Below, piece after piece: positions 16,371 through 25,600 of a stretch of 64,000 nt of DNA (position 1 is the first letter of the stretch; every line of letters starts with the position of its first letter). A model generated the notes under the pieces. It was not told the origin of the DNA. It searched no databases and was given only the letters and a program-made list of their open reading frames with translations. The stretch covers positions 620,001 through 684,000 of the forward strand of contig OY762938.1 in the NCBI GenBank assembly GCA_963667075.1, written 5' to 3'. The stretch is from G963667075 sp963667075 (GTDB lineage: Bacteria > Pseudomonadota > Alphaproteobacteria > Micavibrionales > Micavibrionaceae). A program made the position numbers and the translations under genes.

Positions 16371-18466
16371 GTAATATGGGTACACTTTTTGATATGGATC
16401 TGGAAGATGCGCGCAGGCAGCACAAAAAAATTTCCGACGAAATAAAACATCATGATTTCCTTTATTATCAAAACGATGCGCCTGAAATTTCAGATTCCAA
16501 GTATGATTCCCTTCGTAAGACTTTGGAAAAGCTTGAGACACAATATCCGGTATTAAAGACGGCTGATAGCCCAACGCAGACGGTTGGCAGCATGCCTGCA
16601 AAGGGCTTTAACAAAGTGAAACATGCCGTTCCCATGCTGTCTCTGTCGAATGCTTTTTCAGAGGAAGATATAAGTGATTTTTTGACTCGTATCCGGCGGT
16701 TTTTAGGGTTATCCGAAACGGATGGTATTAAAATTGTTGCAGAGCCTAAAATAGATGGTTTGTCATGCTCATTACGATACGAATCCGGCAAGCTGGTTTT
16801 GGCCGCGACCAGAGGCGATGGACAGGAGGGGGAAGATATCACCCGCAACGTTCAATCAATAGATGACATTCCAAAACAATTGCCAGAAAGTCTCTTGGAT
16901 GTTATGCCGGATGTCCTGGAAGTGCGCGGTGAGATCTATATGGGACGACATGATTTTGCTGCATTGAATAAGCGCCAGCAGGAAGTGGGAGAAAAAGTTT
17001 TTGCGAATCCAAGAAATGCTGCAGCAGGCTCTGTCAGACAGCTTGATCCGTCAATTTCGGTCCAAAGACCATTAAAAATGTTTGCATATGGTTTGGAGAC
17101 ATTCGGCGGGCTTTCCCATATTTTAACACAGCACGAAAAATATGAACTTCTGAGAGAAGCAGGATTCAGGCAACCTGATTTTGTAGAAATCTTTGATGAT
17201 GTCTCTGGGCTTATGGCGCATCATGATATGGTTTTGAAAGAGCGGCCTGTGCTGGATTATGATATTGATGGCATGGTCTATAAGGTTGATGATCTGACAT
17301 GGCAGGAACGGCTTGGTTTTGTTTCCCGTGCCCCCCGCTGGGCGATTGCGCATAAGTTTCCGGCCGAGCGGGCCGTCACCATTTTAAAGGATATTGACAT
17401 TCAGGTTGGCCGCACCGGTGCCTTGACACCTGTCGCCATTTTAGAACCTGTGACGGTTGGCGGCGTGGTTGTCTCCCGTGCGACGTTGCACAATGAAGAT
17501 GAAATTGAACGCAAAGGGGTCAGGGCCGGTGACTATGTCGAAATTCAGCGGGCTGGTGATGTGATACCGCAAATTCTGCGCCCTTTACTAGAGAAGCGCC
17601 CCCCCGATTCAAAACCCTTTGTGTTCCCGGATCATTGCAAAGAATGCGGTTCTTTGGCGATCAGGGAAGAAGGCGAAGCGGTACGGAGATGCACTGGCGG
17701 TCTCATTTGTCCGGCGCAGGCGGTGGAGCGTCTAAAGCATTTTGTCAGCCGGGATGCCTTTGATATAGAAGGTTTTGGCAGCAAAATTGTTGAACAGCTT
17801 TTTGAAAAGGGAATTTTGAAAAGTCCCGCCGATATTTTCAGATTGTCCGATATCAATGAAACCTTATCTCCCCCTTTGCAGGACCTTGAAGGATGGGGAG
17901 CATTGTCCGTTCGTAACTTATTGGCAGCCATTAACAACAGGAAAACCATATCGCTTGACCGCTTTATTTTTGCGCTTGGCATCCGGCATGTAGGACAGGC
18001 AACAGCAAGGCGGCTTGCCGCTTTTTATGGTTCCTTTCCCCGGCTTGAACAGCAGATGATGGACGCGCAAACACAAGAAAACCAAGCTTATCAGGAATTA
18101 TTATCCATTGACGATGTTGGTCCCGCGGTAGCGGATGAGCTTGCTGCTTTTTTTGCTGAACCTCACAATCAGACCGTTTTGACAGATTTGTTATCTTTTC
18201 TGGACGTTGAGGATTATAAAATGCCTGAACGTATTGATAGCCAAATCGCTGGTAAAACGGTTGTTTTTACAGGAAGCCTCTCTTCCATGACTCGTGCAGA
18301 AGCCAAAGCCAGAGCAGAATCTCTCGGGGCGAAAGTATCCAGCTCTGTATCAGGGAAAACAAACTACCTCGTAGCAGGCGAAGATGGCGGTTCAAAACTA
18401 AAAAAAGCCAAAGAGGCCGGTGTCACAATCCTGACAGAAGAAGAATGGGCTGTTTTAAGCCGTTAG
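16367..18466 (+). CDS. ligA: NAD-dependent DNA ligase LigA
   Basis: Seals nicks in replication and repair using NAD+. The 699 residues contain domain Ia (DFLYYQNDAPEISDSKYDSL), the adenylated Lys128 in AEPKIDGLS, the OB fold, a Cys4 zinc finger (CKEC...RRCTGGLICP), helix-hairpin-helix repeats, and a C-terminal BRCT domain starting GKTVVFTGSLSSMTRAEA. The ATG overlaps the recN stop (ATGA). A second Met at codon 4 is an alternative start. Confidence 0.97.
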   Translation: MSNMGTLFDMDLEDARRQHKKISDEIKHHDFLYYQNDAPEISDSKYDSLRKTLEKLETQYPVLKTADSPTQTVGSMPAKGFNKVKHAVPMLSLSNAFSEEDISDFLTRIRRFLGLSETDGIKIVAEPKIDGLSCSLRYESGKLVLAATRGDGQEGEDITRNVQSIDDIPKQLPESLLDVMPDVLEVRGEIYMGRHDFAALNKRQQEVGEKVFANPRNAAAGSVRQLDPSISVQRPLKMFAYGLETFGGLSHILTQHEKYELLREAGFRQPDFVEIFDDVSGLMAHHDMVLKERPVLDYDIDGMVYKVDDLTWQERLGFVSRAPRWAIAHKFPAERAVTILKDIDIQVGRTGALTPVAILEPVTVGGVVVSRATLHNEDEIERKGVRAGDYVEIQRAGDVIPQILRPLLEKRPPDSKPFVFPDHCKECGSLAIREEGEAVRRCTGGLICPAQAVERLKHFVSRDAFDIEGFGSKIVEQLFEKGILKSPADIFRLSDINETLSPPLQDLEGWGALSVRNLLAAINNRKTISLDRFIFALGIRHVGQATARRLAAFYGSFPRLEQQMMDAQTQENQAYQELLSIDDVGPAVADELAAFFAEPHNQTVLTDLLSFLDVEDYKMPERIDSQIAGKTVVFTGSLSSMTRAEAKARAESLGAKVSSSVSGKTNYLVAGEDGGSKLKKAKEAGVTILTEEEWAVLSR

Positions 18467-18517
18467 AAGATTCTGTGCATCAAAGCTACAGGATTCTCGG
18501 CAACAACCTGAAAATCT

Positions 18518-19474
18518 CTACTCTGATTTTTTTAGGCTTTTGCTGAGAATTTTATGTTTTATCCCAACCCTTCTAACTTCCCAGCGTAGCGTGATTCCGG
18601 TTTCCTTAGATATCCGGTTTATGAGCTCTTCCCCCAAAGTTTCCAGATCGGACGCCGTGGCCTCCCCTGTGTTGATCATGAAATTACAGTGTTTTTCAGA
18701 CATCTGCGCCCCACCGATCCGCAAACCGCGCCCCCCGACTTTATCTATGAGCTGCCAGGTTTTTGTTTCTTCCGGCAAGCCCGCTTTTGATAAATCTTCC
18801 GCAGAGGGATTGGCGAAGGTGGAACCGCCTGTGCGTTCCCTTAAAGGCTGTGTTTCTTCCTTTCGGGCCTTGAATTCTGCTATGCGCGCTTCTATACGGG
18901 CGGGCGTATCTGTGTCTCCCCTGACAATGCAGGATGTAAAGATGAAATCGTCCGGGACTTCCGTATGACGATAGGACATCCCCATGTCTTCCGGTGACAA
19001 AATATGTTTCTTCCCTTCCCGATCCAGCGCATGCGCTTCTATCAGAATATCTTTCATCTCTGTCCCATACGCCCCCGCATTCATGCGGAGTGCACCGCCG
19101 AGTGTGCCCGGAATAGCCGCCAGAAATTCTAGTCCACCAATCCCCTCTTGTGCTGCCGTTTGGGCCGCATTACCATCCAGCGCGCCAGCGCCAATTTTTA
19201 AAGTCTGGCTATCTATTCTTTCAATATGTGTAAAAGCACGCCCCAAACGCACCGCCGCGCCAGGCAAACCACCGTCACGGACAATGACATTAGAGAGAAC
19301 ACCAAAGGCATGAACATCCCCCTCATAGCCCTTTAGAAAATCGGCTAAATCCTCTTCATCTTTTGGCTTGAAAAGAAGCTCTGCCTTTCCCCCGCACCGA
19401 AACCACCCGGACGATCCAAGTGGTGCCTTTTCTGTTATGCGACCACGAAGGTTAGAAAATAAGTCAGCACTCAT
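18518..19474 (-). CDS. murB: UDP-N-acetylenolpyruvoylglucosamine reductase MurB
   Basis: FAD enzyme that reduces UDP-GlcNAc-enolpyruvate to UDP-MurNAc. The 318 residues contain the FAD-binding block (GVLSNVIVRDGG, FLAAIPGTLGGALRMNAGAY), the substrate-binding GGSTFANP with the catalytic Ser, and GRGLRIGGAQMSEKHCNFM. The lack of the extra type I insertion fits type II MurB. It overlaps murC by 11 bp and is the last gene of the large minus-strand dcw block. It is convergent with ligA. Confidence 0.95.
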   Translation of the reverse strand: MSADLFSNLRGRITEKAPLGSSGWFRCGGKAELLFKPKDEEDLADFLKGYEGDVHAFGVLSNVIVRDGGLPGAAVRLGRAFTHIERIDSQTLKIGAGALDGNAAQTAAQEGIGGLEFLAAIPGTLGGALRMNAGAYGTEMKDILIEAHALDREGKKHILSPEDMGMSYRHTEVPDDFIFTSCIVRGDTDTPARIEARIAEFKARKEETQPLRERTGGSTFANPSAEDLSKAGLPEETKTWQLIDKVGGRGLRIGGAQMSEKHCNFMINTGEATASDLETLGEELINRISKETGITLRWEVRRVGIKHKILSKSLKKSE

Positions 19475-20873
19475 TCATATCCCCCGGCAATTCGTTTGCC
19501 CATTTGGAGACATCGCCAGCCCCAAGAAAGAGCACATAATCGCCCTCACCCGCCAAATCCGAAATCATAGAGGCCAGATCCTTCCGGCTAGACAAAAGGT
19601 GGACATCCCTGTGACCATGGGCCTTGATCCCATCTGCCAGATGTTCCTTATCTGCTCCTTCAATAGGGTCTTCTCCTGCCGGATAGACATCCGCCACAAT
19701 CACAGTATCCGCCTCATTAAAGCAGGTACAAAACCCGTCAAACAAATCAGACAGACGTGAATAGCGATGTGGCTGGACAAGCGCGATAATTTTGCCATCT
19801 GTATCACCGACCGCCTGACGCGCCGCTTTTAAAACCGCTTCGATCTCAACCGGATGATGAGCATAATCATCAATAATCGTCGCGCCATTGATCTCGCCCG
19901 TTTTGGTAAAGCGGCGTTTTACGCCTGTAAAATTCTTAAGGGCTTTCCGAATAGCCTTGTCTTCCATACCAAGCGTCAATCCCACAGCAATAGAGGCCAG
20001 CGCATTTTGTACATTATGACGGCCTGGCATCGGCAAATACATATCCTTTAACACCCCATCCGGCGTTTGCACATCAAAGGCACTGCCTATGCCTTTTGTT
20101 TCAAGATTAAGCACGCGGACATCAGCTTGCGGATTAAAGCCGTAGGTCACAATTTTTCTGTCTGTCAGCTCCGGCACCATAGCTTGTACTTCAGCATGAT
20201 CCAGACAAAGCACGGCAAAACCGTAAAACGGGATATTCTCAATAAACGCTTTAAACGCTTTACGAAGATTTTTAAATTCGCCGTAATGCTCCATATGTTC
20301 CGGATCAATATTGGTAACCACCGCCACGGTCGCTGGCAGGCGCGTAAAAGTCCCGTCACTTTCATCCGCTTCAACGACCATCCATTCGCCCTTCCCCATA
20401 CGGGTATTCGTACCGTACCGGTTCACAATCCCGCCATTGATCACGGTTGGATCAAAATTACCTTCTTCCAGCATCGCACTGACCAGCGTTGTTGTCGTCG
20501 TTTTCCCATGCGTCCCACCAACCGCAACAGCCGATTTCATGCGCATCAATTCAGCCAGCATATCAGCCCGTCTAATAACGGGAATTTTTTTGCTCCGCGC
20601 TTCTTTCAATTCAGGATTATCCGGCTTAATCGCAGATGATACAACAACAGCGGTCGGGAGTTCGTCTGCTTTTGTCACCAGATTTTCAATCTTATGCCCG
20701 ACATGCACAACCATGCCTTTATCCTGCAAACGCTTCACATTCAGACTGTCTGATAAATCAGAGCCCTGCACATCATAGCCGCGCGCATGAAGCACTTCCG
20801 CAATACCGCTCATGCCGATACCGCCTATCCCGATAAAATGGAGTGTTCCCACATCAAGAGGTTTTGGTCTCAT
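19464..20873 (-). CDS. murC: UDP-N-acetylmuramate--L-alanine ligase MurC
   Basis: Adds L-Ala to UDP-MurNAc. The 469 residues have the N-terminal dinucleotide-like motif HFIGIGGIGMSGIAEVLH, the ATP loop GTHGKTTTTTLVS near residue 119, VVEADESDGTF, and the C-terminal Mur ligase domain with DDYAHHPVEIEAVL. An accessory peptidase gene precedes it, separating it from murG, its usual neighbour. Confidence 0.97.
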   Translation of the reverse strand: MRPKPLDVGTLHFIGIGGIGMSGIAEVLHARGYDVQGSDLSDSLNVKRLQDKGMVVHVGHKIENLVTKADELPTAVVVSSAIKPDNPELKEARSKKIPVIRRADMLAELMRMKSAVAVGGTHGKTTTTTLVSAMLEEGNFDPTVINGGIVNRYGTNTRMGKGEWMVVEADESDGTFTRLPATVAVVTNIDPEHMEHYGEFKNLRKAFKAFIENIPFYGFAVLCLDHAEVQAMVPELTDRKIVTYGFNPQADVRVLNLETKGIGSAFDVQTPDGVLKDMYLPMPGRHNVQNALASIAVGLTLGMEDKAIRKALKNFTGVKRRFTKTGEINGATIIDDYAHHPVEIEAVLKAARQAVGDTDGKIIALVQPHRYSRLSDLFDGFCTCFNEADTVIVADVYPAGEDPIEGADKEHLADGIKAHGHRDVHLLSSRKDLASMISDLAGEGDYVLFLGAGDVSKWANELPGDMNEC

Positions 20874-20905
20874 GGTTTTCCTTCGTAATTTTTTACATTC
20901 TTTTG

Positions 20906-20931
20906 AATCGCAAAGACACTAAGGCACAAAG
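20906..20931. repeat. Left arm of an inverted repeat bracketing the S51 peptidase gene
   Basis: A 26-bp stretch starting AATCGCAAAGACAC and ending GGCACAAAG. It matches the reverse complement of 21596-21622 with about five mismatches. The pattern is the CGCAAAGAC / GGCACAAAG motif I have seen scattered in many bacterial genomes. Confidence 0.6.
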
Positions 20932-20941
20932 TTTTTCTGGT

Positions 20942-21544
20942 CTATAACAAAAACATAACATTATCTTCTACAAACAACGCCTGACCGTCTTTCAATACAA
21001 GCATTTGCTCTGAACCTTTATGATTATCAGCTATATCTTGTGCCATTTCCCCCATGGTCTCATGCTCCAGATGCGGCACAAAAAATAAATGTACGAGACC
21101 TAATCCTTCTGTATTATCCAAATTAACAATATCTGGATTATCCATGGGAGCAATAAATTCAATATCAGGACACGCAACAACGGAGCCAGCACTTGAGCCT
21201 ATATAGATCATCCCATCATCTAATCTTTTTTGTAATAATTCCTTAAAAAAGCAATTCTTCATATACTTCAAAAGGAAAAAGGTATTCCCTCCGCAGATAT
21301 ATACTATATCGGTTTCGTCCAAAACATCTTTAACTTCTTGTTTTGTTTTTCCCCTTAAATCATAGCACGTTACACTCGCTCCATGATTTTCAAACGGTTC
21401 GATCTCAGTTTTTCGATCTGGCGTGAAATTCTCCCCTATTGCTGCCGTTTCGATCAGCAAAACACGTTTTCCCGTTAGCTCTCCCAGATAGGGTAAAAAA
21501 GAATTAAACGAATAACAAAATTCAGAGGCTAGAAATAATTTCAT
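20942..21544 (-). CDS. Peptidase S51 family protein (dipeptidase E-like)
   Basis: A 200-residue protein resembling aspartyl dipeptidase PepE and related S51 hydrolases. The nucleophile Ser lies in IGSSAGSVVACPDIE, and the preceding block IVYICGGNTFFLLKYM is the typical GGNT turn. A His in VPHLEHETM may be the catalytic base. No signal peptide. I take the ATG at 21544 because AAGGGAAAA stands just upstream; a Leu-encoded start at 21562 is less likely. It is not a cell wall gene but sits between murG and murC, bracketed by imperfect inverted repeats, so it looks like an insertion into the dcw cluster. Confidence 0.82.
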   Translation of the reverse strand: MKLFLASEFCYSFNSFLPYLGELTGKRVLLIETAAIGENFTPDRKTEIEPFENHGASVTCYDLRGKTKQEVKDVLDETDIVYICGGNTFFLLKYMKNCFFKELLQKRLDDGMIYIGSSAGSVVACPDIEFIAPMDNPDIVNLDNTEGLGLVHLFFVPHLEHETMGEMAQDIADNHKGSEQMLVLKDGQALFVEDNVMFLL

Positions 21545-21595
21545 TTTTCCCTTTCTTAACACCTAAAACACATACAACTAACAATTTCTCCGGCC

Positions 21596-21622
21596 CCTTC
21601 GTGCCTTTGAGACTTCGCGATT
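21596..21622. repeat. Right arm of an inverted repeat bracketing the S51 peptidase gene
   Basis: This sequence (GTGCCTTTGAGACTTCGCG core) is the imperfect reverse complement of 20906-20931. Together the arms enclose about 660 bp holding only the S51 gene. Confidence 0.6.
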
Positions 21623-21634
21623 CATAAAAAGATG

Positions 21635-22783
21635 TTATCCCTTCCGGCCTTGCGTCAAGTCGTAAGAACGTGAGGCGTCCTTATCCCAGCCAGCGGCGAG
21701 AGCTGTTACGAGATTACCGAGTTTACGGGCGGCATCGGGGCGTCCGCAGGATCTTGAGGCTTCGGCCGCCCGGAACAACCTTTCAGGTTCCTGAAAAAAG
21801 GTCTCTAATCGTGCAAAAAGGGCCTCTTGCGTAAACTGATCCTGTTCGATGAGCCAAGCCCCACCGCAATCAGATACCGTTTTCGCATTTACTTTTTGCT
21901 GTTGATCCGCGTGATGAGGATAGGGCACAAAAATTGCAGGCCGGCCGGCTGTTGTTACTTCTGCCACTGTACTCGCACCAGAGCGACCGATAAAGAGATG
22001 CGCCTCACCCAGCAGCTCTGACACATTATCAAAAAACGGTGCAAGCTCTGCCTTGATATTGGCTTCTTTATACAAAGCTCTGGCACCTTCCATATCCTCG
22101 ACGCGGCATTGTTGCACCACATCAATCCGTTTTTTCTCCTCAGGCGGTAGCTTGGCGAGCGCAGCCGGTACGACTTCACTAAAAATCCGTGCCCCGAGCG
22201 ACCCCCCCATAACAAATATCTTGAAAGGCCCGCCTTTTTCCAGAACCGGATAAGGCTTTGTAAAAAGAGCGGCCACTTCCTGACGCACTGGATTCCCGAC
22301 AACAATGGCGCGCACGGCATCCGTTTCATCCAGACCTTCCCAATGCGGCAAGGATAACGCGACACGATCAGCCTTTGGGGCCAGAAAGGCATTCGCCTTT
22401 CCGAGCACCGCATTTTGTTCATGAATGACCGTCAGAACACGCCGCTTTTGAGCCGCATACACCGCAGGCACAGACGGATAGCCACCAAAACCGACAACAA
22501 CGACCGGATTCAATTTCTTTACTAAAGAGCGCGCCTGTATAAAGCCAATCCCCATGGAGAAAATACCCAGCAGCTTGCCTGTAAGGCCACGTCCCCAGGC
22601 CCCCGAACTCAACACATAGAAAGGAACATTTTCGAAATGGCTTTCATATTTTTTGCCGCGCTTGTCTGTCGCAAGTGCCACATCATAGCCACGGGATATC
22701 ATATCTTTTGCCAGAGCTGCAGCGGGGAAAATATGTCCCCCTGTCCCGCCTGCACTTAAAAGGATAAGTGGCTTTTTACTCAT
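21635..22783 (-). CDS. murG: UDP-N-acetylglucosamine--lipid II precursor transferase MurG
   Basis: GT-B glycosyltransferase that converts lipid I to lipid II at the inner membrane. The 382 residues carry the glycine-rich motif LLSAGGTGGHIFPAAALA (8-25), VVGFGGYPSVP, HEQNAVLGKAN, FVMGGSLGARIF and FIGRSGASTVAEV. Length is normal with a short C-terminal extension. The start overlaps the ftsW stop by 4 bp. Confidence 0.96.
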   Translation of the reverse strand: MSKKPLILLSAGGTGGHIFPAAALAKDMISRGYDVALATDKRGKKYESHFENVPFYVLSSGAWGRGLTGKLLGIFSMGIGFIQARSLVKKLNPVVVVGFGGYPSVPAVYAAQKRRVLTVIHEQNAVLGKANAFLAPKADRVALSLPHWEGLDETDAVRAIVVGNPVRQEVAALFTKPYPVLEKGGPFKIFVMGGSLGARIFSEVVPAALAKLPPEEKKRIDVVQQCRVEDMEGARALYKEANIKAELAPFFDNVSELLGEAHLFIGRSGASTVAEVTTAGRPAIFVPYPHHADQQQKVNAKTVSDCGGAWLIEQDQFTQEALFARLETFFQEPERLFRAAEASRSCGRPDAARKLGNLVTALAAGWDKDASRSYDLTQGRKG

Positions 22784-23922
22784 GTTTTTCGTCCCTTCCC
22801 TATACCGGAGCGCGCCCTGCGCCGCGTCAACGCCAAAACCATCCCCAAAGACATGGACATAGACAACAAAGAAGAACCGCCATAGCTGATGAGCGGCAGA
22901 GTCATACCCTTGGTTGGCAACAGATCAAGGCTGGAACCCATATGAATAAGAGCCTGCAACCCAAACATGGTGAGCAACCCACCTGTTGCGAGAATGACAA
23001 ACATATCCTCACTCTCCATCAAGCGATTAAACCCACGCAAAATGATAAAGGCAAAGAGACCAATCATAATAATAACAGAGAACAAGCCCCCCTCTTCCCC
23101 CAAAACGGAAAAAATAAAATCAGCGTGTGCATCAGGAATACGGAGTTTGACATCTCCCTGCCCCGGCCCGACACCGATAATGCCCCCTTCCTGAAAGGCC
23201 TCAAGAGATTTTTCTGCCTGATAATTCTCCTTGCCCGGATCAAGAAAACGGTCTATCCGCGTTTGCACATGATCCAGAGAAAAATAAATCAGCAGCATGC
23301 CGATCACACCGATACAGCCAAAGAAAAAGAGATAACGAAAAGGAAGACCCGCAAGAAAAATCTGCGCCATAAAAATAAAGGTCAGCACAAAAGTCATCCC
23401 GAAATCCGGCTGGAGCAACAAAAGTGTGATCGCCAGAAAATACATGCCGGCGCAAATCAGATTCCCTCTCGAAAAATCAGGGTTCTCTTTTTGCAAAGCA
23501 ATGAGCCATGCCGCCACCACAGCAAAAGCAGGCTTGACGAATTCACTGGGCTGCAAAGAAAAACCAGGCAAATGAATCCATCGCTGCGCCCCTTTGATCT
23601 CCATACCAATGAAAAGAGTCATAAACACCAGCACAAGACCGACCGCAAAGATAAGGGAGGAAAAACGCCATATGTTCCGAGGATCAAGAAATGACACAGC
23701 TATCATAAGAATAAGCGCCGGGCCAACAAGAATGATGTGCTTAACAATAAAGTGACTGGGATCAAGCCCCACCCGTGTCGCGACAGAGGGACTGGCCGTC
23801 GTCACAAGCACAATGCCAAAAACAAACAAGGAGAATATAGCCGCCAGCAACCCCCAATCAATCGTCCACCACCAGCGCGCCAAAAGAGACTGATCTGTTC
23901 TGGGCACCGTTAGCACACTCAT
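22780..23922 (-). CDS. ftsW: Peptidoglycan glycosyltransferase FtsW
   Basis: SEDS-family polymerase of septal peptidoglycan. The 380 residues have about ten membrane helices. Family signatures are GAQRWIHLPGFSLQPSEFVKPA, cited as AQRWIHLPGF and QPSEFVKP, then GGIIGVGPGQGDVKLRIPDAH and PLISYGGSSLLS. The N-terminus is a short cytoplasmic segment (DQSLLARWWWTID). It overlaps murD and murG by 4 bp each. Confidence 0.96.
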   Translation of the reverse strand: MSVLTVPRTDQSLLARWWWTIDWGLLAAIFSLFVFGIVLVTTASPSVATRVGLDPSHFIVKHIILVGPALILMIAVSFLDPRNIWRFSSLIFAVGLVLVFMTLFIGMEIKGAQRWIHLPGFSLQPSEFVKPAFAVVAAWLIALQKENPDFSRGNLICAGMYFLAITLLLLQPDFGMTFVLTFIFMAQIFLAGLPFRYLFFFGCIGVIGMLLIYFSLDHVQTRIDRFLDPGKENYQAEKSLEAFQEGGIIGVGPGQGDVKLRIPDAHADFIFSVLGEEGGLFSVIIMIGLFAFIILRGFNRLMESEDMFVILATGGLLTMFGLQALIHMGSSLDLLPTKGMTLPLISYGGSSLLSMSMSLGMVLALTRRRARSGIGKGRKT

Positions 23923-25334
23923 AAGGCTTTTTCCTCTGGCAGAGCTTCCACAAATTTTGTAAACGCATCCCCACGCTCTTCAAACGAGGCAAACTGATCA
24001 AAAGAAGAGCAGGCCGGCGAGAGCAGAACCGTCCCGGCCCCCCCAGGTGCACCGCGATTATCCTGTGCCATCCGGTGTGCTTCATTGACAGCGGCCTCCA
24101 ATGTCCGGTTTTGGCTGTATGAAATACCATGATTATCAAGCCAGTTAGCAAACGAGTCCATGGACTCGCCGATCAGAAAAGCATGGCGAATATGATCCAT
24201 GTAAGGTTCCAGACCATTCAGCCCGCCTTCCTTCTGACGGCCACCAACAATCCAGTAAACATTGCGATAATGCTTCAACGCATATGACGTCGCTGCCGCA
24301 TTGGTTGCCTTGCTGTCATTGATATAGGCTACACCATTGATGGTACGGGTCAAAAACTGCCTGTGAGGTAAGCCTTTAAAAGAGGACATATGTTCCACAA
24401 TGTCTTCGGGCTCATAACCATATACCCCGCGGATCACAGCATAAGCACAGGCCGCATTTTGATGATTATGCCCGCCGCGTAACCGTTTGGCTTCTTTCAA
24501 ATCGAAAACGGCGCGCGGTTCGCCCTCCAGCGCATCAATAAGCTTACCAGCCTCAACATAGACACCTTTTTCCAAAGCCGTCTTGACAGACACCGGAATA
24601 ATTTTCCATACATCTCTTTCTTGCAGCCTTTCAGCCATCAAACGGCAATGATCATCATCGACACCAAACACAGCAACGGGCAGCGTCTCTCCTTCAGCGC
24701 ATGTATCGAACATCCGCTTTTTAGCCTCTATATAGCCTTCCATCCCGCCATGACGTTCCAGATGATCTTCCGTCACGTTAAGAAGCACAGCCCCCTTTGG
24801 CTTCAAGGAAGAGGTCAGATCCAACTGATAGGAAGAGAGCTCCAGCACATATGTCGCTTCTTTTTCCGATTTCAGGCTTTTCAGTTCAAGAACGGGCTTG
24901 CCGATATTACCACCCATTTCCACAACTCTGCTTTGCTTTAGAATATGGGCGATCAGAGCCGTCGTCGTCGACTTCCCGTTTGTACCGGTCACGGCAATCA
25001 AATCCGTATCAGGATCGGCACGGCGCAGAATCTCAATATCGCTGATGACGTTCACCCCCGCTTCCTTGGCACGCTGTACCAAAGGGTGAGGTTTGGGGTG
25101 TTCATGTGGAATACCAGGCGACAAAACCAGAAATTCAACATCATCAAACGACTCTTGCGAAAGATCGGTTAAAGAAACACCATCATTTTCAGCTTTTTCT
25201 CTCCTGCGTTCACTATCGTCCCAGGCCAGCAACGTTGCGCCAGCACGGCTCAACGCCTTGGCCGTCGCAAGACCGGAAACACCCAGCCCAAATACAGCCA
25301 CTCTTTTACCTTTTACAAATGAAAGATTTACCAT
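23919..25334 (-). CDS. murD: UDP-N-acetylmuramoylalanine--D-glutamate ligase MurD
   Basis: Adds D-Glu to UDP-MurNAc-L-Ala. The 471-residue protein has VAVFGLGVSGLATAKALS (12-29), the ATP loop GTNGKSTTTALIAHIL, YVLELSSYQLD, HNHQNAACAYAV, and VAYINDSKATNAAAT in the C-terminal domain. It is followed by ftsW with a 4-bp overlap and preceded by a tautomerase gene that separates it from mraY. Confidence 0.96.
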   Translation of the reverse strand: MVNLSFVKGKRVAVFGLGVSGLATAKALSRAGATLLAWDDSERRREKAENDGVSLTDLSQESFDDVEFLVLSPGIPHEHPKPHPLVQRAKEAGVNVISDIEILRRADPDTDLIAVTGTNGKSTTTALIAHILKQSRVVEMGGNIGKPVLELKSLKSEKEATYVLELSSYQLDLTSSLKPKGAVLLNVTEDHLERHGGMEGYIEAKKRMFDTCAEGETLPVAVFGVDDDHCRLMAERLQERDVWKIIPVSVKTALEKGVYVEAGKLIDALEGEPRAVFDLKEAKRLRGGHNHQNAACAYAVIRGVYGYEPEDIVEHMSSFKGLPHRQFLTRTINGVAYINDSKATNAAATSYALKHYRNVYWIVGGRQKEGGLNGLEPYMDHIRHAFLIGESMDSFANWLDNHGISYSQNRTLEAAVNEAHRMAQDNRGAPGGAGTVLLSPACSSFDQFASFEERGDAFTKFVEALPEEKAL

Positions 25335-25392
25335 GAACTAACTATAACTCTCGTTTCTTTGTACATTACCTAAATTTTTAAAAACGCGAAGA

Positions 25393-25578
25393 TCAATCTT
25401 CAGCCACGCTCTTTCCAGCAATAGCATGATTCTCAGGCGTCATTTCAACGAGCTGTATTCTTACATACTCTTTAGGGAGTTCAAGAGATTCACTAATAGC
25501 GTCCGTCACGGATGAAAAGAGCTTCTCTTTTTGCGCCTTTGTATGGCCTTCCATCATATTTACTGTAACCCACGGCAT
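25393..25578 (-). CDS. 4-oxalocrotonate tautomerase-family protein
   Basis: A 61-residue member of the tautomerase superfamily, normally a hexameric small enzyme with an N-terminal catalytic proline. Pro follows the initiator Met (MPWVTVNMMEG), and the helix KAQKEKLFSSVTDAISESL and the strand YVRIQLVEM match the family. The substrate is unknown. It stands between mraY and murD, not a usual place for it, and is probably cotranscribed with them. Only 22 bp separate its start from the mraY stop. Confidence 0.87.
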   Translation of the reverse strand: MPWVTVNMMEGHTKAQKEKLFSSVTDAISESLELPKEYVRIQLVEMTPENHAIAGKSVAED

Positions 25579-25600
25579 AATTTCAAACTCCCTTAAAAAA

